Assembly: GCA_023262855.1 (NCBI GenBank)
Contig: JALQYQ010000038.1
Coordinates: 21,709 to 85,708 of the forward strand
Direction of reading: 5' to 3'
Length of the DNA stretch: 64,000 nt
From: Crocinitomicaceae bacterium
GTDB lineage: Bacteria; Bacteroidota; Bacteroidia; Flavobacteriales_D; Crocinitomicaceae
Shown here: positions 9,180-18,867 of the stretch, piece after piece
How the letters are laid out: each line of letters begins with the position of its first letter
Position numbering within the stretch: position 1 is the first letter of the stretch
Notes under the pieces: generated by a model
What the model saw: only the letters and a program-made list of their open reading frames with translations
The model's database searches: none
What the model was told of the DNA's origin: nothing
Program-made: the position numbers and the translations under genes

Positions 9180-9929
9180 TTACGAACGATCCGCCTCAAA
9201 CAACAACTTTGTATTGTGTTTCAATGTGCGAAGAATCAATGAAATTGCTAAACCAATTCCCAAAACGATTCCGTAAGAAACTTTGTAATGCGGCTCCCCT
9301 GTTGTGAACCAATCACGCAAAAAGGCTACGAAAACGAATCCGATAATTGTTGCTGTTACACCCGAATATTCTCTTCTCAAAATGGTTTTCATTGAGAAAG
9401 GAATTTCCGTTTTGATGTGATTTTTCATGCTTGGCCAAAATGCTGGCACTTTCATTGACCAATCCACGTAATCTTGTCCAAATTTACGCTCCAAGAAACG
9501 CTCTTCAGCAAACATGATGCGTTCGTAGTACAACCAGAACATAAATGAAACCACTAAAACGAACCAAATGTTGTAAGTAAACATGACAATTCCAATCCAC
9601 ATGAAGTAATTTCCTAAATACAATGGATGGCGAACCGTTGAATAGATTCCTTTGGTATTCAGCGCATCAGCTACTTGTTCTTTCGTATTTCTACCCGATG
9701 TATGTTTGTTACTTGTACCGATCGCAATCGCTCTAATTACCTGACCTGCAAAGGAAAAAACTGCACAAGTTATCAACAGAATCATATCCAATTGTTCATT
9801 CTTATCAAAACATTGATAATCAGTAAAATAAATTGCAGGAACCGACATTAAAAACAAAATTACCGGTATTTGTCCGCGGTATTTGAACAGGATATTCCCG
9901 TTTTTTTCAAATGAGTGTACTAAAGCCAT
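9180..9929 (-). CDS. Isoprenylcysteine carboxyl methyltransferase/PEMT-like membrane methyltransferase
   Basis: Multi-TM protein with GIYSTVRHPLYLGNYFMWIG ... EERFLERKFGQDYVDW. Confidence 0.8.
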   Translation of the reverse strand: MALVHSFEKNGNILFKYRGQIPVILFLMSVPAIYFTDYQCFDKNEQLDMILLITCAVFSFAGQVIRAIAIGTSNKHTSGRNTKEQVADALNTKGIYSTVRHPLYLGNYFMWIGIVMFTYNIWFVLVVSFMFWLYYERIMFAEERFLERKFGQDYVDWSMKVPAFWPSMKNHIKTEIPFSMKTILRREYSGVTATIIGFVFVAFLRDWFTTGEPHYKVSYGIVLGIGLAISLILRTLKHNTKLLFEADRS

Positions 9930-9991
9930 TGAAAAGAATTGTGTAAATTGCGCATTAAAGGTGCGAAGTTAATACAAATTTGACGACTACT

Positions 9992-10381
9992 ATGACTGAT
10001 AAAGTAAAATATGAATTAGAATACCTTCTTAAAACATCTCCCAAGGTGCTAGAAAGTATGTTATGTACACCGAGTGGCTTGAGCGAATGGTTTGCTGACG
10101 ATGTGAATATTAAGGATGATATTTTTACATTTTTCTGGGATGGTAGCGAGGAAAAAGCGCGCTTATTATCGAAAAAAGCTGGCACAAAAGCGAAATTTAA
10201 GTGGTTGGACGACGAAGAAGAAGACAACGAGTATTTCTTTGAAATGAGTTTTGAAGTTGATCCAATGACAAAAACCGTTGTCATGCGTGTTACTGATTTC
10301 GCAGAAGAAGATGAAATTGAAGAATCGCAAATGCTTTGGGAGCAACAAGTCGGCGAATTAAAACGCGTGTTGGGCGCATAA
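9992..10381 (+). CDS. START-like/AHA1-like domain protein
   Basis: TDKVKYELEYLLKTSPKVLESMLCTPSGLSEWFADDVN...; ATG at 9992 preferred over the TTG used in the ORF track (9980). Confidence 0.75.
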   Translation: MTDKVKYELEYLLKTSPKVLESMLCTPSGLSEWFADDVNIKDDIFTFFWDGSEEKARLLSKKAGTKAKFKWLDDEEEDNEYFFEMSFEVDPMTKTVVMRVTDFAEEDEIEESQMLWEQQVGELKRVLGA

Positions 10382-10489
10382 TTCCTCTTTTCAATGCAGT
10401 TCATCTGCAAATTATTTTCAACTCTCGCGCATAAAACAGCTCGATTCAGCGTTAAAACGCTAAATTTGTAAGCATCTAAGTTAAATCCA

Positions 10490-11944
10490 TTGAAACGTCT
10501 ATACGTTTTTAGTATTCGATCCTTTGTAGGGCCATTCTTTGTGACCCTCGCCATTTCCATGTTCATTTTGATCATGCAATTTTTGTGGAAATACATCGAT
10601 GACTTGATGGGAAAAGGACTTGATTCTTTCGTTATTCTTGAATTGCTTTTTTACGTTTCAGCGAGTTTAATTCCTTTGGCATTGCCGCTTGCCATTCTTT
10701 TATCGTCGATTATGACTTTCGGAAATTTGGCCGAAAACAACGAATTGACCGCCTTAAAATCGAGTGGCTTATCGCTTTACCGCATCATGCGTCCATTGAC
10801 GTTTGTGGTCATCGGAATTGCTTGTTTCACCTTCTACTTTGCGAATTATGTCATTCCTGTGGCGAACCTCAAATGGCATTCCTTGATTTACGACATTCAA
10901 AATACGAAAATATCTGCTTTGTTGACACCGGGCGTTTACAGCAAGGAATTGGATGGCTATGCGATTAAAGTGGAAGAAGGAACAGACGATGCCTTCAAAG
11001 GGATTTTAATTCACGACCATACGGATCCGAAGGAAATCAAAACAATTCGTGCCAACGACGGAAAAATTTACAAATCAGAAAACGGTAAATATTTGTTTTT
11101 TGAATTGAACGAAGGTTATGTGACGGAAGAATTAGCGCCGCAATCCCCTACTTTCTTGCCGAATGGTGAATTACATCGCAGTAAAAACAACAATCGTCCT
11201 TCTCGCCGATCTAATTTTGAAAAAGCAACGTATAAGATTGATTTATCGGGATTTTCCTTGAAACGTTCACAAGACGAATTATTTGCAGATAAGCATGAAA
11301 TGTTGAATGTGTTTCAAATTTACCACGCCATTGATTCCGTAAAAACTAACGGTCGAACAATCGTATTGAACTTCCTACAAAGTTTAAAAAATGACCACGC
11401 CTATTTCCAGGCACATCTTTACAAACCCATTGAAGGTGCGAACGTTTCGGGAATTGCAGAAATGGATTCCATAATTCCACAAACCATTCAATTCGAACAA
11501 TTAAGTGCAGCAGACAAGATGAATGCAATTAGTCTTGCACAATCGAAATTGAGAAGAAAGAATCAAAATTTAGACGGCCAAAAGGCTTACATCGAAAGCA
11601 TCGACACCGATATGAACGGCTACTGGATTGAGTTTCACCGAAAATTTGCCTTGACCTATGCGATTGTTGTCTTGTTTTTCATTGGCGCTCCTTTGGGTGC
11701 CATTGTTCGCAAAGGCGGATTCGGCGCACCGGTGGTCATTGCAGCTTTGTTGTTCATGATTTATTTCGTATTGATCTCAGTTGGTGATAGTTTGGCCGCT
11801 TCGCAAGTCGTTTCGCCCTTCCTGGGAATGTGGTTTGCTTCATTTGTGCTCACGCCAATTGCCTACATTTTGATGCGCGCCGCTGCAAATGATGCGCCTG
11901 TGTTTGACAAAGATGAATGGAAAAGATTTTTTAAACGTAAATAA
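10490..11944 (+). CDS. LptF/LptG (YjgP/YjgQ) family permease
   Basis: MKRLYVFSIRSFVGPFFVTLAISMFILIMQFLWKYIDDLMGKG; paired N/C TM regions, FFIGAPLGAIVRKGGFG. Confidence 0.88.
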   Translation: MKRLYVFSIRSFVGPFFVTLAISMFILIMQFLWKYIDDLMGKGLDSFVILELLFYVSASLIPLALPLAILLSSIMTFGNLAENNELTALKSSGLSLYRIMRPLTFVVIGIACFTFYFANYVIPVANLKWHSLIYDIQNTKISALLTPGVYSKELDGYAIKVEEGTDDAFKGILIHDHTDPKEIKTIRANDGKIYKSENGKYLFFELNEGYVTEELAPQSPTFLPNGELHRSKNNNRPSRRSNFEKATYKIDLSGFSLKRSQDELFADKHEMLNVFQIYHAIDSVKTNGRTIVLNFLQSLKNDHAYFQAHLYKPIEGANVSGIAEMDSIIPQTIQFEQLSAADKMNAISLAQSKLRRKNQNLDGQKAYIESIDTDMNGYWIEFHRKFALTYAIVVLFFIGAPLGAIVRKGGFGAPVVIAALLFMIYFVLISVGDSLAASQVVSPFLGMWFASFVLTPIAYILMRAAANDAPVFDKDEWKRFFKRK

Positions 11945-12028
11945 TTAAGCAAGACTTTCTGCGTTCTATTCATCGAAAATTTGAATAAAATGCTACTTTT
12001 ACGCAACAATTAGAAGACGAAAACACGT

Positions 12029-13114
12029 ATGGAACAGATTGGAATAGCAAGTATTAAAACAGATTGTTTATTTTTCAAAGGCGATCTACCTTGCGCTCCA
12101 CATAAAAAATCAGGTTATCACTGCACTGATTGTCCTGCTTATCAAAAAATTGAAACACGTATTCTAATTATCAAATTGGGAGCGATTGGTGATGTAATTC
12201 GTACAACGCCATTGTTGCGAAAAATCAGAAAAGAATATCCGAATTGCAAAATTACCTGGTTAACACAAACGCCTTCTATCCTTCCCGCTTCTGAGATCAA
12301 TGAAATTTTGAAATACGACTTTGCATCTGTGTTGTACTTGCAACAGTGTAAATTCGACATGGTTTTCAACTTGGACAAGGACAAAGATGCTTGTGCACTC
12401 GCTTTACAGTTAACGGCCGATAAAAAATTCGGGTACACCTTGAAAGATGGAGTTGCCTACCCAATGAACGAATTAGCGAATCATAAATACACCACAGGAT
12501 TGTTTGACACGGTCAGCAAAGCCAACACAAAATCGTATGTCAAAGAAATCTTTGAAATGCTTGGTTGGAACTTTGAAGGCGAAGAATATGTGTTCGACAA
12601 TCATGAAGACAAAGGATTTGAGTGGAACTTGAACCGTTCAAAGAAATTAATTGGTTTGAACACAGGATGCGGCGATCGTTGGACAACACGATTGTGGCCT
12701 GATGAAAATTGGATCGCCTTGATTCACTTGTTACAAGGAGCAGGATACGAACCCGTTTTATTGGGCGGTGAACAAGAACACGCAAAAAACGAAGCCTTGT
12801 CAAAAGCAACAAATTCAACTTATTTGGGTCATTTCAATTTGCCAATGTTCATCAATTTAACGTATCAAATGGATTTGGTCGTTACGCAAGTAACAATGGC
12901 CATGCACATTTCTGTCGCACTTCAGAAACGAACCGTATTGATGAACAACATTTTCAATCCGTACGAATTTGAATTGTATGGTCGTGGAGAAATTGTTTCA
13001 CCAAGTAAGCCTTGTGAATGTTATTTCGCTGGAAAGTGTAAAAATGGTGCATCGTGTATGAAAGATTTAGTGCCTGAAACCGTTTTTGAAGCCGTTAAAA
13101 AACACTTGAACTAA
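12029..13114 (+). CDS. Glycosyltransferase family 9 (heptosyltransferase-like) with terminal Cys clusters
   Basis: IKLGAIGDVIRTTPLLRKIRKEYPN; LNTGCGDRWTTRLWPDENW; N-terminal CLFFKGDLPCAPHKKSGYHCTDCPAY and C-terminal CECYFAGKCKNGASC. Confidence 0.85.
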   Translation: MEQIGIASIKTDCLFFKGDLPCAPHKKSGYHCTDCPAYQKIETRILIIKLGAIGDVIRTTPLLRKIRKEYPNCKITWLTQTPSILPASEINEILKYDFASVLYLQQCKFDMVFNLDKDKDACALALQLTADKKFGYTLKDGVAYPMNELANHKYTTGLFDTVSKANTKSYVKEIFEMLGWNFEGEEYVFDNHEDKGFEWNLNRSKKLIGLNTGCGDRWTTRLWPDENWIALIHLLQGAGYEPVLLGGEQEHAKNEALSKATNSTYLGHFNLPMFINLTYQMDLVVTQVTMAMHISVALQKRTVLMNNIFNPYEFELYGRGEIVSPSKPCECYFAGKCKNGASCMKDLVPETVFEAVKKHLN

Positions 13115-13118
13115 ATTC

Positions 13119-14321
13119 GTGAAAGTCTTACAGTTAACATATCGTGTTCCGTTTCCTCCAACGGACGGTGGTTCAATTGGAATTTACAACATCACAAAAG
13201 GCTTGCACGACAACGGTTGCGAGATTGACTTAATGGCAATCAACACGCCGAAACACGCGCAACCAAAAGACTGCATGCTTCCGTTAGCGAAGCAACACGA
13301 TGTATTTGTCAACACGAATATTTCACCATTCAAATTGTTATCAAACGTACTATTCAAATCGATTCCCTACAACGTAGAGCGTTTTGTTTCGAAAGACGTT
13401 TCCGATAAATTAGTGGAGTTGTTAACGCAAAAAAGCTATGATTTCATTCAAGTTGAAGGAGCGTTTGTAGCTTATTACATCGATGTAATTAAAAAACATT
13501 GTTCGTGTCCTGTTTTGGTGCGCACACACAACATTGAGTATGTCATTTGGGAACGTTTGGCTTTGAATGAAAAAAATCCAGCAAAAAAGTGGTTTTACCG
13601 GCATTTAGGAAAGCGACTCAGAACCTTTGAAGCAGCGTATTACAACAAAGCGGACGGAATAGCAGCAATTACCGAAGAAGACAAACAGCGCTTGTTGGAT
13701 TTAAACGTAACTGTTCCCATTCAAATTGTTCCTGCTGGAGTTGTGTTAGATAAGTACTTAGCTGCCCAAGATCGCGAAGCAGAAGCAAATTCAATTTTCA
13801 GTATTAGTGCTTTGGATTGGTTGCCGAACTTAGAAGGATTGGATTGGTTTTTGAAATCCGTTTGGCCGGAATTATTGAAACGCAAGTCCGAAATTCACTT
13901 TCACATTGCTGGAAAATCAACACCAGATTGGTTAATGAACAGTTCCTTTCCGAATGTGCACGTGCATGGTTTTGTCGATGATGCAATTGTGTTCAAAAAA
14001 TCGTATCAATTAATGTTGGTTCCCTTGCTTTCGGGTGGTGGCATGCGCGTGAAGATCATCGAAGGTTTGGCGGCAAAGAAATGCATCATCAGCACAAGCG
14101 TAGGCGCTGAAGGAATTGAATCCACGCACGGAAAAGACATTGTAATTGCAAATTCACCCGAAGAATGGGTTGAGGCAATTATCACGTATCTCGAAAACGA
14201 AGACGCACGTCAGGAAATTGAGCGCAATGCCTTTGTAACGGCGAATGAACGCTATGAAAATACGGCAATCACGAAAAGGTATATTGAGTTATTTGAAGAT
14301 TTAAAGAATTCAAAAATTTGA
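13119..14321 (+). CDS. Glycosyltransferase (GT4-like)
   Basis: GTG start; QLTYRVPFPPTDGGSIGIYNI; SALDWLPNLEGLDWFL; VPLLSGGGMRVKIIEGLAAKKCIISTSVGAEGI. Confidence 0.85.
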   Translation: MKVLQLTYRVPFPPTDGGSIGIYNITKGLHDNGCEIDLMAINTPKHAQPKDCMLPLAKQHDVFVNTNISPFKLLSNVLFKSIPYNVERFVSKDVSDKLVELLTQKSYDFIQVEGAFVAYYIDVIKKHCSCPVLVRTHNIEYVIWERLALNEKNPAKKWFYRHLGKRLRTFEAAYYNKADGIAAITEEDKQRLLDLNVTVPIQIVPAGVVLDKYLAAQDREAEANSIFSISALDWLPNLEGLDWFLKSVWPELLKRKSEIHFHIAGKSTPDWLMNSSFPNVHVHGFVDDAIVFKKSYQLMLVPLLSGGGMRVKIIEGLAAKKCIISTSVGAEGIESTHGKDIVIANSPEEWVEAIITYLENEDARQEIERNAFVTANERYENTAITKRYIELFEDLKNSKI

Positions 14322-14600
14322 TGATTTGATGATTTGATGATTTCCTGCCTGTCGGCAGACAGGGAACATTTGAACCTATTGAATGATTAACGATGAGAGA
14401 TGAGTGATGAACTTTTGAACCCTTTGAACTATTGAACATTTGAACCTATTGAACAATGATCGATTAGTGATGAACGATGAGTGATGAACGATGAGAGTAG
14501 ATTTTAGTGATGAACCTTTGAACTCTTGAACTCTTGAACTTTTGAACCTTTAAACTCTTGAACCCTTTGAACTCTTGAACTCTTGAACTTCTATCTTCTA
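14316..14600. repeat. Intergenic island of short word repeats (ATTTGATG, TTGAACTC-type) plus hairpin
   Basis: ATTTGATG x3.5 at 14316-14343; hairpin CCTGTC-GGCA-GACAGG at 14348-14363; then many TTGAACNT / GATGAACGATGAGTGATGAAC and TTGAACTC units. Confidence 0.85.
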
Positions 14601-14627
14601 TTTTTCAAATTTCTAACATCTAATCAC

Positions 14628-14656
14628 TTGTTTCTAGTCACTAAAAAGTATCTTTG
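14628..14656 (+). promoter_or_regulatory. Predicted Bacteroidetes-type promoter
   Basis: TTG (14628-14630)-N18-TATCTTTG (14649-14656), 16 nt before the ATG of the next glycosyltransferase. Confidence 0.6.
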
Positions 14657-14672
14657 AATTCGCACCAAGCAA

Positions 14673-15845
14673 ATGAGCAATAAAGAAAAATTAGTCGTTC
14701 TACTTTCTCGTTTTCCTTATCCATTGGAAAAAGGAGACAAATTGCGTGCGTACCATCAAATTACGGAGTTGTCAAAAACCTTCGAACTATACTTGATTGC
14801 CATTTCGGACCATGACATTCCGCAAGCGCATCAGCAGCAGTTAGCAAAGTTCTGTAAAGAAACACACCTCATTCGCATCACAAAATGGTCGATTGTAGTG
14901 AATCTGTTCTTCGCGTTCTTCTCAAATAAGCCCTTTCAAACAGGTTATTTCTTCTCCTTGAAAGGTAAAAAACGCATTGATGTACTGCTTGAATCAATTA
15001 AACCTAATTATATTTATTCTCAGTTAATTAGAACATCTGAATACATCAAGAACTACCATGTTTGCCCAAAAACGATTGATTACATGGATGCCTTGTCGAT
15101 GGGAATTGAACGAAGAATCGAAAAAGCACCTTGGTATGCGAAATGGATATTCCGTTCAGAAGCCAAACGGCTTAAAAACTACGAACGCATCATTTTCGAT
15201 TATTTCGAACACAAAACCATTATTTCGGATCAAGATCGTGCGTTTATTTTACATCCCAATCGTCATGAAATTGCCAGTATTCCAAATGGAATTGACACAC
15301 GTTTCTTCGATTATCCGAAGTCAACCCCTCGCTATGACCTTGTTTTCATCGGAAATTTAAGTTATGCCCCGAATATAGAAGCGGTTGAGTACATTTCTGA
15401 ACAATTACTTCAAAAAAACAAACATCTCACTTGTTTAATTTCGGGTGCAACACCGCATCAAACGGTAGAAAAAATTGCGCGCAATACGCCACAAATCACA
15501 CTTCAGGGCTGGATTGATGATATTCGCGAAGCGTATGTTTCAGGGAAAATTTTCATTGCTCCGATGATGATTGGAACTGGCATGCAAAACAAGCTACTCG
15601 AAGCGATGGCGCTTGGAATCCCTTGTATTACGAGTACTTTAGCAAACAATGCGATACAAGCAACACACGATGTCAACATTTTGGTTGCTAATACACCCGA
15701 AGAATTCTTAGCTGCTATCGATGCTTTATTGAACGATGGCGCCTTGTACCAGCGCATTGCAAGCAATGGACAAGCATTTATTCGAGAAAATTATTCGTGG
15801 GAAAAATCGACCCAGGAACTTGCCAACATTATTTCATCCAACTAA
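14673..15845 (+). CDS. Glycosyltransferase, TIGR03087-like (GT4 superfamily)
   Basis: VVLLSRFPYPLEKGDKLRAYHQITELSKTFELYLIAI; FIAPMMIGTGMQNKLLEAMALGIPCITS. Confidence 0.8.
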   Translation: MSNKEKLVVLLSRFPYPLEKGDKLRAYHQITELSKTFELYLIAISDHDIPQAHQQQLAKFCKETHLIRITKWSIVVNLFFAFFSNKPFQTGYFFSLKGKKRIDVLLESIKPNYIYSQLIRTSEYIKNYHVCPKTIDYMDALSMGIERRIEKAPWYAKWIFRSEAKRLKNYERIIFDYFEHKTIISDQDRAFILHPNRHEIASIPNGIDTRFFDYPKSTPRYDLVFIGNLSYAPNIEAVEYISEQLLQKNKHLTCLISGATPHQTVEKIARNTPQITLQGWIDDIREAYVSGKIFIAPMMIGTGMQNKLLEAMALGIPCITSTLANNAIQATHDVNILVANTPEEFLAAIDALLNDGALYQRIASNGQAFIRENYSWEKSTQELANIISSN

Positions 15846-15937
15846 GACCGTTTATCTGTACTAAATCGCACAATTCGTGCAGAAGAATGACCAATTAGTG
15901 ATTAGATTGTTGTAAATTTACGGCACAATTTGAACAG

Positions 15938-17152
15938 ATGGAATTTACATTAAATACGATTGAAGAAGCAATCGAAGATATTCAGCAAGGAAAAGTGATT
16001 ATTGTTGTTGATGATGAAGATCGCGAAAATGAGGGCGATTTCCTTACTGCAGCAAGAAACGTTACCCCAGAAGTTATCAATTTCATGGCTACGCATGGTC
16101 GCGGATTAATCTGTGCACCATTGGTAGAGGACCGTTGTGATGAGTTAGGATTGGAATTAATGGTTCGCTCCAATTCAGCAACATATGAAACTCCTTTTAC
16201 CGTTTCAGTCGATTTGAACGGACACGGATGTACAACAGGAATTTCAGCGAGTGATCGCTCAAAAACGATTTTAGCGTTGATCAATCCAGAGACAAAACCC
16301 GAAGAATTGGGTAAACCTGGACATATCTTCCCGCTACGTGCAAAGAAAGAAGGTGTTTTGCGTCGTGCAGGACACACAGAAGCAGCTGTCGATTTATCGC
16401 GTTTAGCTGGATTCGAAGAAGCAGGTGTAATTGTTGAAATCTTGAACGAAGATGGAACAATGGCGCGTCTTCCTCAATTGATGGAAATTGCTAAGAAATT
16501 TGATTTAAAAATTGTTTCAATTGCCGATTTAATTGAATACCGCATTAAAAATGAATCATTGATCGAGCGATTGATTGATGTGAAAATGCCAACTGAATAT
16601 GGCAATTTTGATTTGTATGCTTACCGCGAAACAAATTCAGGAAAAGAACACCTTGCACTTGTAAAAGGCACGTGGGACAAAGATGAAGCTGTTTTGGTAC
16701 GTGTTCATTCATCGTGTATTACCGGTGATATTTTTGGTTCTTGTCGTTGTGATTGTGGCCCACAATTGCACAAAGCAATGGAAATGATTGAAAAAGAAGG
16801 AAAAGGTGCGATTATCTACATGAACCAAGAAGGACGTGGAATTGGTTTAACCAACAAATTACGTGCATACAAATTGCAAGAAGAAGGTTACGACACCTTA
16901 GAGGCAAATATTAAACTAGGCTTCAAAGGAGACGAGCGTGATTATGGAATCGGCGCACAAATCATTCGCGATTTAGGGATTGTAAAAATGCGTTTGATGT
17001 CAAATAATCCAACGAAAAGAACTGGTTTGGTTGGCTACGGATTAGAAATTGTGGACAATGTTGCCTTGGAAATTGCCAGCAATGAACACAATGAATTGTA
17101 TTTGCAAACAAAACGTGACAAAATGGGTCACACCTTGAATTTGAAAAAATAA
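15938..17152 (+). CDS. ribBA: Bifunctional 3,4-dihydroxy-2-butanone-4-phosphate synthase / GTP cyclohydrolase II
   Basis: [83 protein letters not shown]. Confidence 0.95.
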   Translation: MEFTLNTIEEAIEDIQQGKVIIVVDDEDRENEGDFLTAARNVTPEVINFMATHGRGLICAPLVEDRCDELGLELMVRSNSATYETPFTVSVDLNGHGCTTGISASDRSKTILALINPETKPEELGKPGHIFPLRAKKEGVLRRAGHTEAAVDLSRLAGFEEAGVIVEILNEDGTMARLPQLMEIAKKFDLKIVSIADLIEYRIKNESLIERLIDVKMPTEYGNFDLYAYRETNSGKEHLALVKGTWDKDEAVLVRVHSSCITGDIFGSCRCDCGPQLHKAMEMIEKEGKGAIIYMNQEGRGIGLTNKLRAYKLQEEGYDTLEANIKLGFKGDERDYGIGAQIIRDLGIVKMRLMSNNPTKRTGLVGYGLEIVDNVALEIASNEHNELYLQTKRDKMGHTLNLKK

Positions 17153-17805
17153 TGCTCAAAGCGAACGGCATATTCAAAGCTTATGATTCCCTTCAAATTC
17201 TGAAAGGAATTGACTTGGAAGTGAATTCTGGTGAAGTCATTTCGATCGTTGGATCTTCTGGCGCTGGAAAAACAACGCTTTTGCAGATTTTAGGCACCTT
17301 GGACCAGCCTGACAAAGGAATTGTGGAAATCGATGGTGTAAATCCCTTCAGTCTTTCAGCGAAGAAATTGTCAGCTTTTCGCAATCAATCCATCGGCTTC
17401 ATTTTTCAATTTCATCAGTTGTTACCTGAATTTACAGCGTTGGAAAATGTCATGCTTCCAGCTTTAATCAAAGGAACCAATCAATCTGATGCACAAAAAG
17501 AAGCTTTGCGCCTACTCGACTTGATTGGCTTGAAAGAGCGTGCTCAACACAAACCAAATGAACTTTCTGGTGGTGAACAACAACGTGTGGCGGTTTGTCG
17601 CTCGTTGATTAATCAACCAAAAGTTATTTTTGCTGACGAGCCTTCAGGAAATTTGGATTCTCAGAATTCGACAGACTTGCATAATTTGTTCTTTCAATTG
17701 CGCGACGAATTCAAGCAAACATTTGTGATTGTAACACACAACGAATCACTGGCAAACATGGCGGATCGCAAACTGGTGATGCGTGATGGATTAATTGTTT
17801 CTTAA
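17152..17805 (+). CDS. ABC transporter ATP-binding protein (LolD/MacB-like)
   Basis: Walker [37 protein letters not shown]; start overlaps the ribBA stop (TAATG). Confidence 0.88.
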   Translation: MLKANGIFKAYDSLQILKGIDLEVNSGEVISIVGSSGAGKTTLLQILGTLDQPDKGIVEIDGVNPFSLSAKKLSAFRNQSIGFIFQFHQLLPEFTALENVMLPALIKGTNQSDAQKEALRLLDLIGLKERAQHKPNELSGGEQQRVAVCRSLINQPKVIFADEPSGNLDSQNSTDLHNLFFQLRDEFKQTFVIVTHNESLANMADRKLVMRDGLIVS

Positions 17806-17807
17806 TC

Positions 17808-18566
17808 GTGACTTTCGACGAACTCAAAGATTTTCTAGATTTTAAGGCGGAACAATACGAACATCCGCGCTTTTTAGAAAGTGATCCGATTCAACTCCCG
17901 CATCGTTTTTCAAAAAAAGAAGACATTGAAATTGTTGGTTTTCTTGTATCGACCATTGCGTGGGGCAATCGTGTGAGCATCATCAAAAGTGGCGAACGAT
18001 TATTAGAAATCATGGAACAACAACCACATGCTTTCATTCGTTCCTACAACTCTGAATTACTGAAGCATTCAAACTTTGTTCACCGCACGTTTAACAGCCT
18101 TGATTTGGACTTTTATTTTCGCAGTCTACAGCATATTTACACAGACGGAAGCTTAGAAACAGCCTTTCAAAAACACCCAACAATTGAAGGTGTAAAAGGC
18201 AGAATCATTCAATTTCGAACCAAGTTCATGGAAACGGAGCACGCTGAGCGCAGTCACAAACATTTATCGAATCCGGAAAAAAACTCTGCTGCAAAGCGCT
18301 TGAATATGTATTTGCGTTGGATGGTCCGTGATGCAGCAAAAGGTGTCGATTTTGGATTATGGAAATCACTTTCAACCTCTGAATTGTACCTACCGCTTGA
18401 TGTTCATACGAGTAACAATGCGCGTCGATTGGAATTACTGAGTAGAAAACAAGACGATTGGAAAGCCTTGGAAGAACTGATGTATAACTTGCGAGAAATG
18501 GATCCGATTGATCCTGTGAAGTATGATTTTGCGTTGTTTGGTTTGGGGGCTTTTGAGAAGTTTTGA
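17808..18566 (+). CDS. TIGR02757 family (DUF2400) protein
   Basis: FLVSTIAWGNRVSIIKSGERLLEIM ... LYLPLDVHTSNNARRLELLSRKQDDWKALEEL; GTG start. Confidence 0.8.
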   Translation: MTFDELKDFLDFKAEQYEHPRFLESDPIQLPHRFSKKEDIEIVGFLVSTIAWGNRVSIIKSGERLLEIMEQQPHAFIRSYNSELLKHSNFVHRTFNSLDLDFYFRSLQHIYTDGSLETAFQKHPTIEGVKGRIIQFRTKFMETEHAERSHKHLSNPEKNSAAKRLNMYLRWMVRDAAKGVDFGLWKSLSTSELYLPLDVHTSNNARRLELLSRKQDDWKALEELMYNLREMDPIDPVKYDFALFGLGAFEKF

Positions 18567-18615
18567 GGGAGATTTAATTCGATAATCACATTCTAAAAAC
18601 CAATAGAATCGGGAG

Positions 18616-18778
18616 TTTTAAGTAAGATTGTTAACTTGCAAAGTTGTTAAGTTGCAAAGTTGTAATGTTGCTTGAAATCATCTCATTCGTATGTGAAATT
18701 TAAATATTTAAATTTGTGAATCTCGAAATCATCAAATCTTCAAATCTTCATATCTTCAAATCTTCAAATCTTCAAATG
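18616..18778. repeat. Intergenic short repeats incl. CAAATCTT x5
   Basis: 8-bp CAAATCTT units at 18733-18772 (third is CATATCTT), preceded by duplicated aacttgcaaagttgt / aagttgcaaagttgt. Confidence 0.8.
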
Positions 18779-18867
18779 CATTAATCCAATCACCCATATA
18801 TCAATACCACTTATCAATTTTAATGAACACCTGCTTTTTCTCCCAAATATTTGATTAAATTTGAAAC

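Noticed and set aside
9955-10596. 213-aa minus ORF
   Set aside because: Antisense to the START-like gene and the LptF/G-like gene 5' end; protein is Ser/Asn-rich without a plausible family.
14316-14600. CRISPR array
   Set aside because: Units are 8-9 bp with no unique spacers, and no cas genes are nearby.
14673-15845. PEP-CTERM/exosortase locus suggested by the TIGR03087-like GT
   Set aside because: No exosortase or PEP-CTERM protein is seen nearby.
15846-15937. FMN riboswitch upstream of ribBA
   Set aside because: The ~90-nt gap is too short and shows no recognisable RFN-element conserved blocks.
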